A DNA stretch of 33,748 bases, taken from JACCYQ01 sp036675565 (GTDB lineage: Bacteria > Bacteroidota > Bacteroidia > Chitinophagales > Chitinophagaceae). Location of the stretch: NCBI GenBank assembly GCA_036675565.1, contig JAKFER010000194.1, forward strand, positions 1 to 33,748, written 5' to 3'. The notes below the pieces were generated by a model. That model was not told the origin of the DNA. It was given only the letters and a program-made list of their open reading frames with translations, and searched no databases. Below are positions 33,446-33,748 of the stretch, piece after piece. The position numbers and the translations under genes are program-made. Every line of letters begins with the position of its first letter. The stretch's first letter is position 1.

Positions 33446-33748
33446 GCAGTCCCAACCTTTGTCGTCGATAGTCCTGGAGGAGGGGAAAAGATTGCTCTTC
33501 AACCGAATTATCTTATTTCTCAAAGTGCAGACAAAGTGGTGTTGCGAAATTTTGAAGGTGTAATAACCTCTTATCCGGAGCCTCAGAACTATGTACCTGG
33601 TAGAGCCGAGGATTATTTCAAAAGTGTATATTCTGATTATGAAAAGTACAAATCGGAAGTTGGAATTTCCGCACTTATGAACGATAGCAAATTCAACCTC
33701 GTCCCGGAAGATTTACAACGGTTAGACAGAAGAGAAAAATATCAGGAA
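33446..33748 (+). CDS. kamA: C-terminal part of lysine 2,3-aminomutase, without its start
   Basis: One hundred and one codons open to the right edge: AVPTFVVDSPGGGEK, LQPNYLISQS, KVVLRNFEGVITSYPEPQNYVPG, then LMNDSKFNLVPEDLQRLDRREKYQE. This is the signature C-terminal region of KamA, the radical-SAM, PLP enzyme that converts lysine to beta-lysine; the PTFVVDxPGGG-x-K motif includes the SAM/PLP-interacting part. The N-terminal CxxxCxxC cluster and about 300 residues are absent: a stop (33437-33439) lies just upstream in this frame, in sequence belonging to the kinase. No start codon is plausible, so this is a fragment or a chimeric join. Confidence 0.85.

Overview
The window is chromosomal DNA of a Bacteroidota bacterium, most likely of the Chitinophagaceae/Chitinophagales. 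This is inferred from AT-rich codon use, near absence of Shine-Dalgarno sequences, promoters of the Bacteroidota type (-33 TTTG, -7 TAnnTTTG), lineage families (DUF2795, PepSY-like secreted proteins, LytTR and YehU-type two-component parts, DUF4010/MgtC) and a mitochondrial-type citrate synthase. No insertion sequence, prophage, CRISPR array or plasmid gene was seen. Most of the window is housekeeping.

Layout. 1-3.8 kb: a probable recN tail, fabI, a DUF2795 gene, lolD, then a minus-strand run of gatC, an orphan MacB/LolD-like ATPase and a PduO-type cobalamin adenosyltransferase. 3.9-8 kb: trpS and a deoxynucleoside kinase converge on a DUF922-like secreted protein, followed by pckA. 8-13.8 kb: a plus-strand series of pepP, pssA, purS, rsmI, a PepSY-like protein and a secreted M1 aminopeptidase. 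13.9-16.4 kb: minus-strand GT2 glycosyltransferase, rsmG and a NarL/LuxR-type response regulator flanked by two related palindromes. 16.5-21.5 kb: tgt, a lone receiver protein, two small unknown proteins, an LptF/LptG permease and gltA. 21.6-27.7 kb: a lipoprotein with a 16-bp palindrome upstream, the pair egtB-egtD (ergothioneine), an MgtC/DUF4010 membrane protein, a secreted protein and a patatin phospholipase. 27.8-31.6 kb: tRNA-Ala(GGC), then a calcium-export operon (Na+/Ca2+ antiporter followed by a Ca2+-type P-ATPase) whose antiporter has an in-frame TGA. 32-33.7 kb: a PepSY-like protein, a LytTR response regulator, the last 63 codons of its partner histidine kinase, and an abrupt switch to the C-terminal part of a lysine 2,3-aminomutase on the other strand.

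I do not see a convincing new multi-gene system. The items most worth a second look are the kinase/aminomutase junction at about 33,445 (assembly chimera or real rearrangement), the nonsense codon in the antiporter at 31,530-31,532, the paired TACCAC/GTGGTA palindromes around the response regulator, the tRNA-guanine transglycosylase lacking the three zinc cysteines, and the uncharacterised three-gene block between tgt and the Lpt permease. All family calls come from reading motifs by eye; no database search was run.
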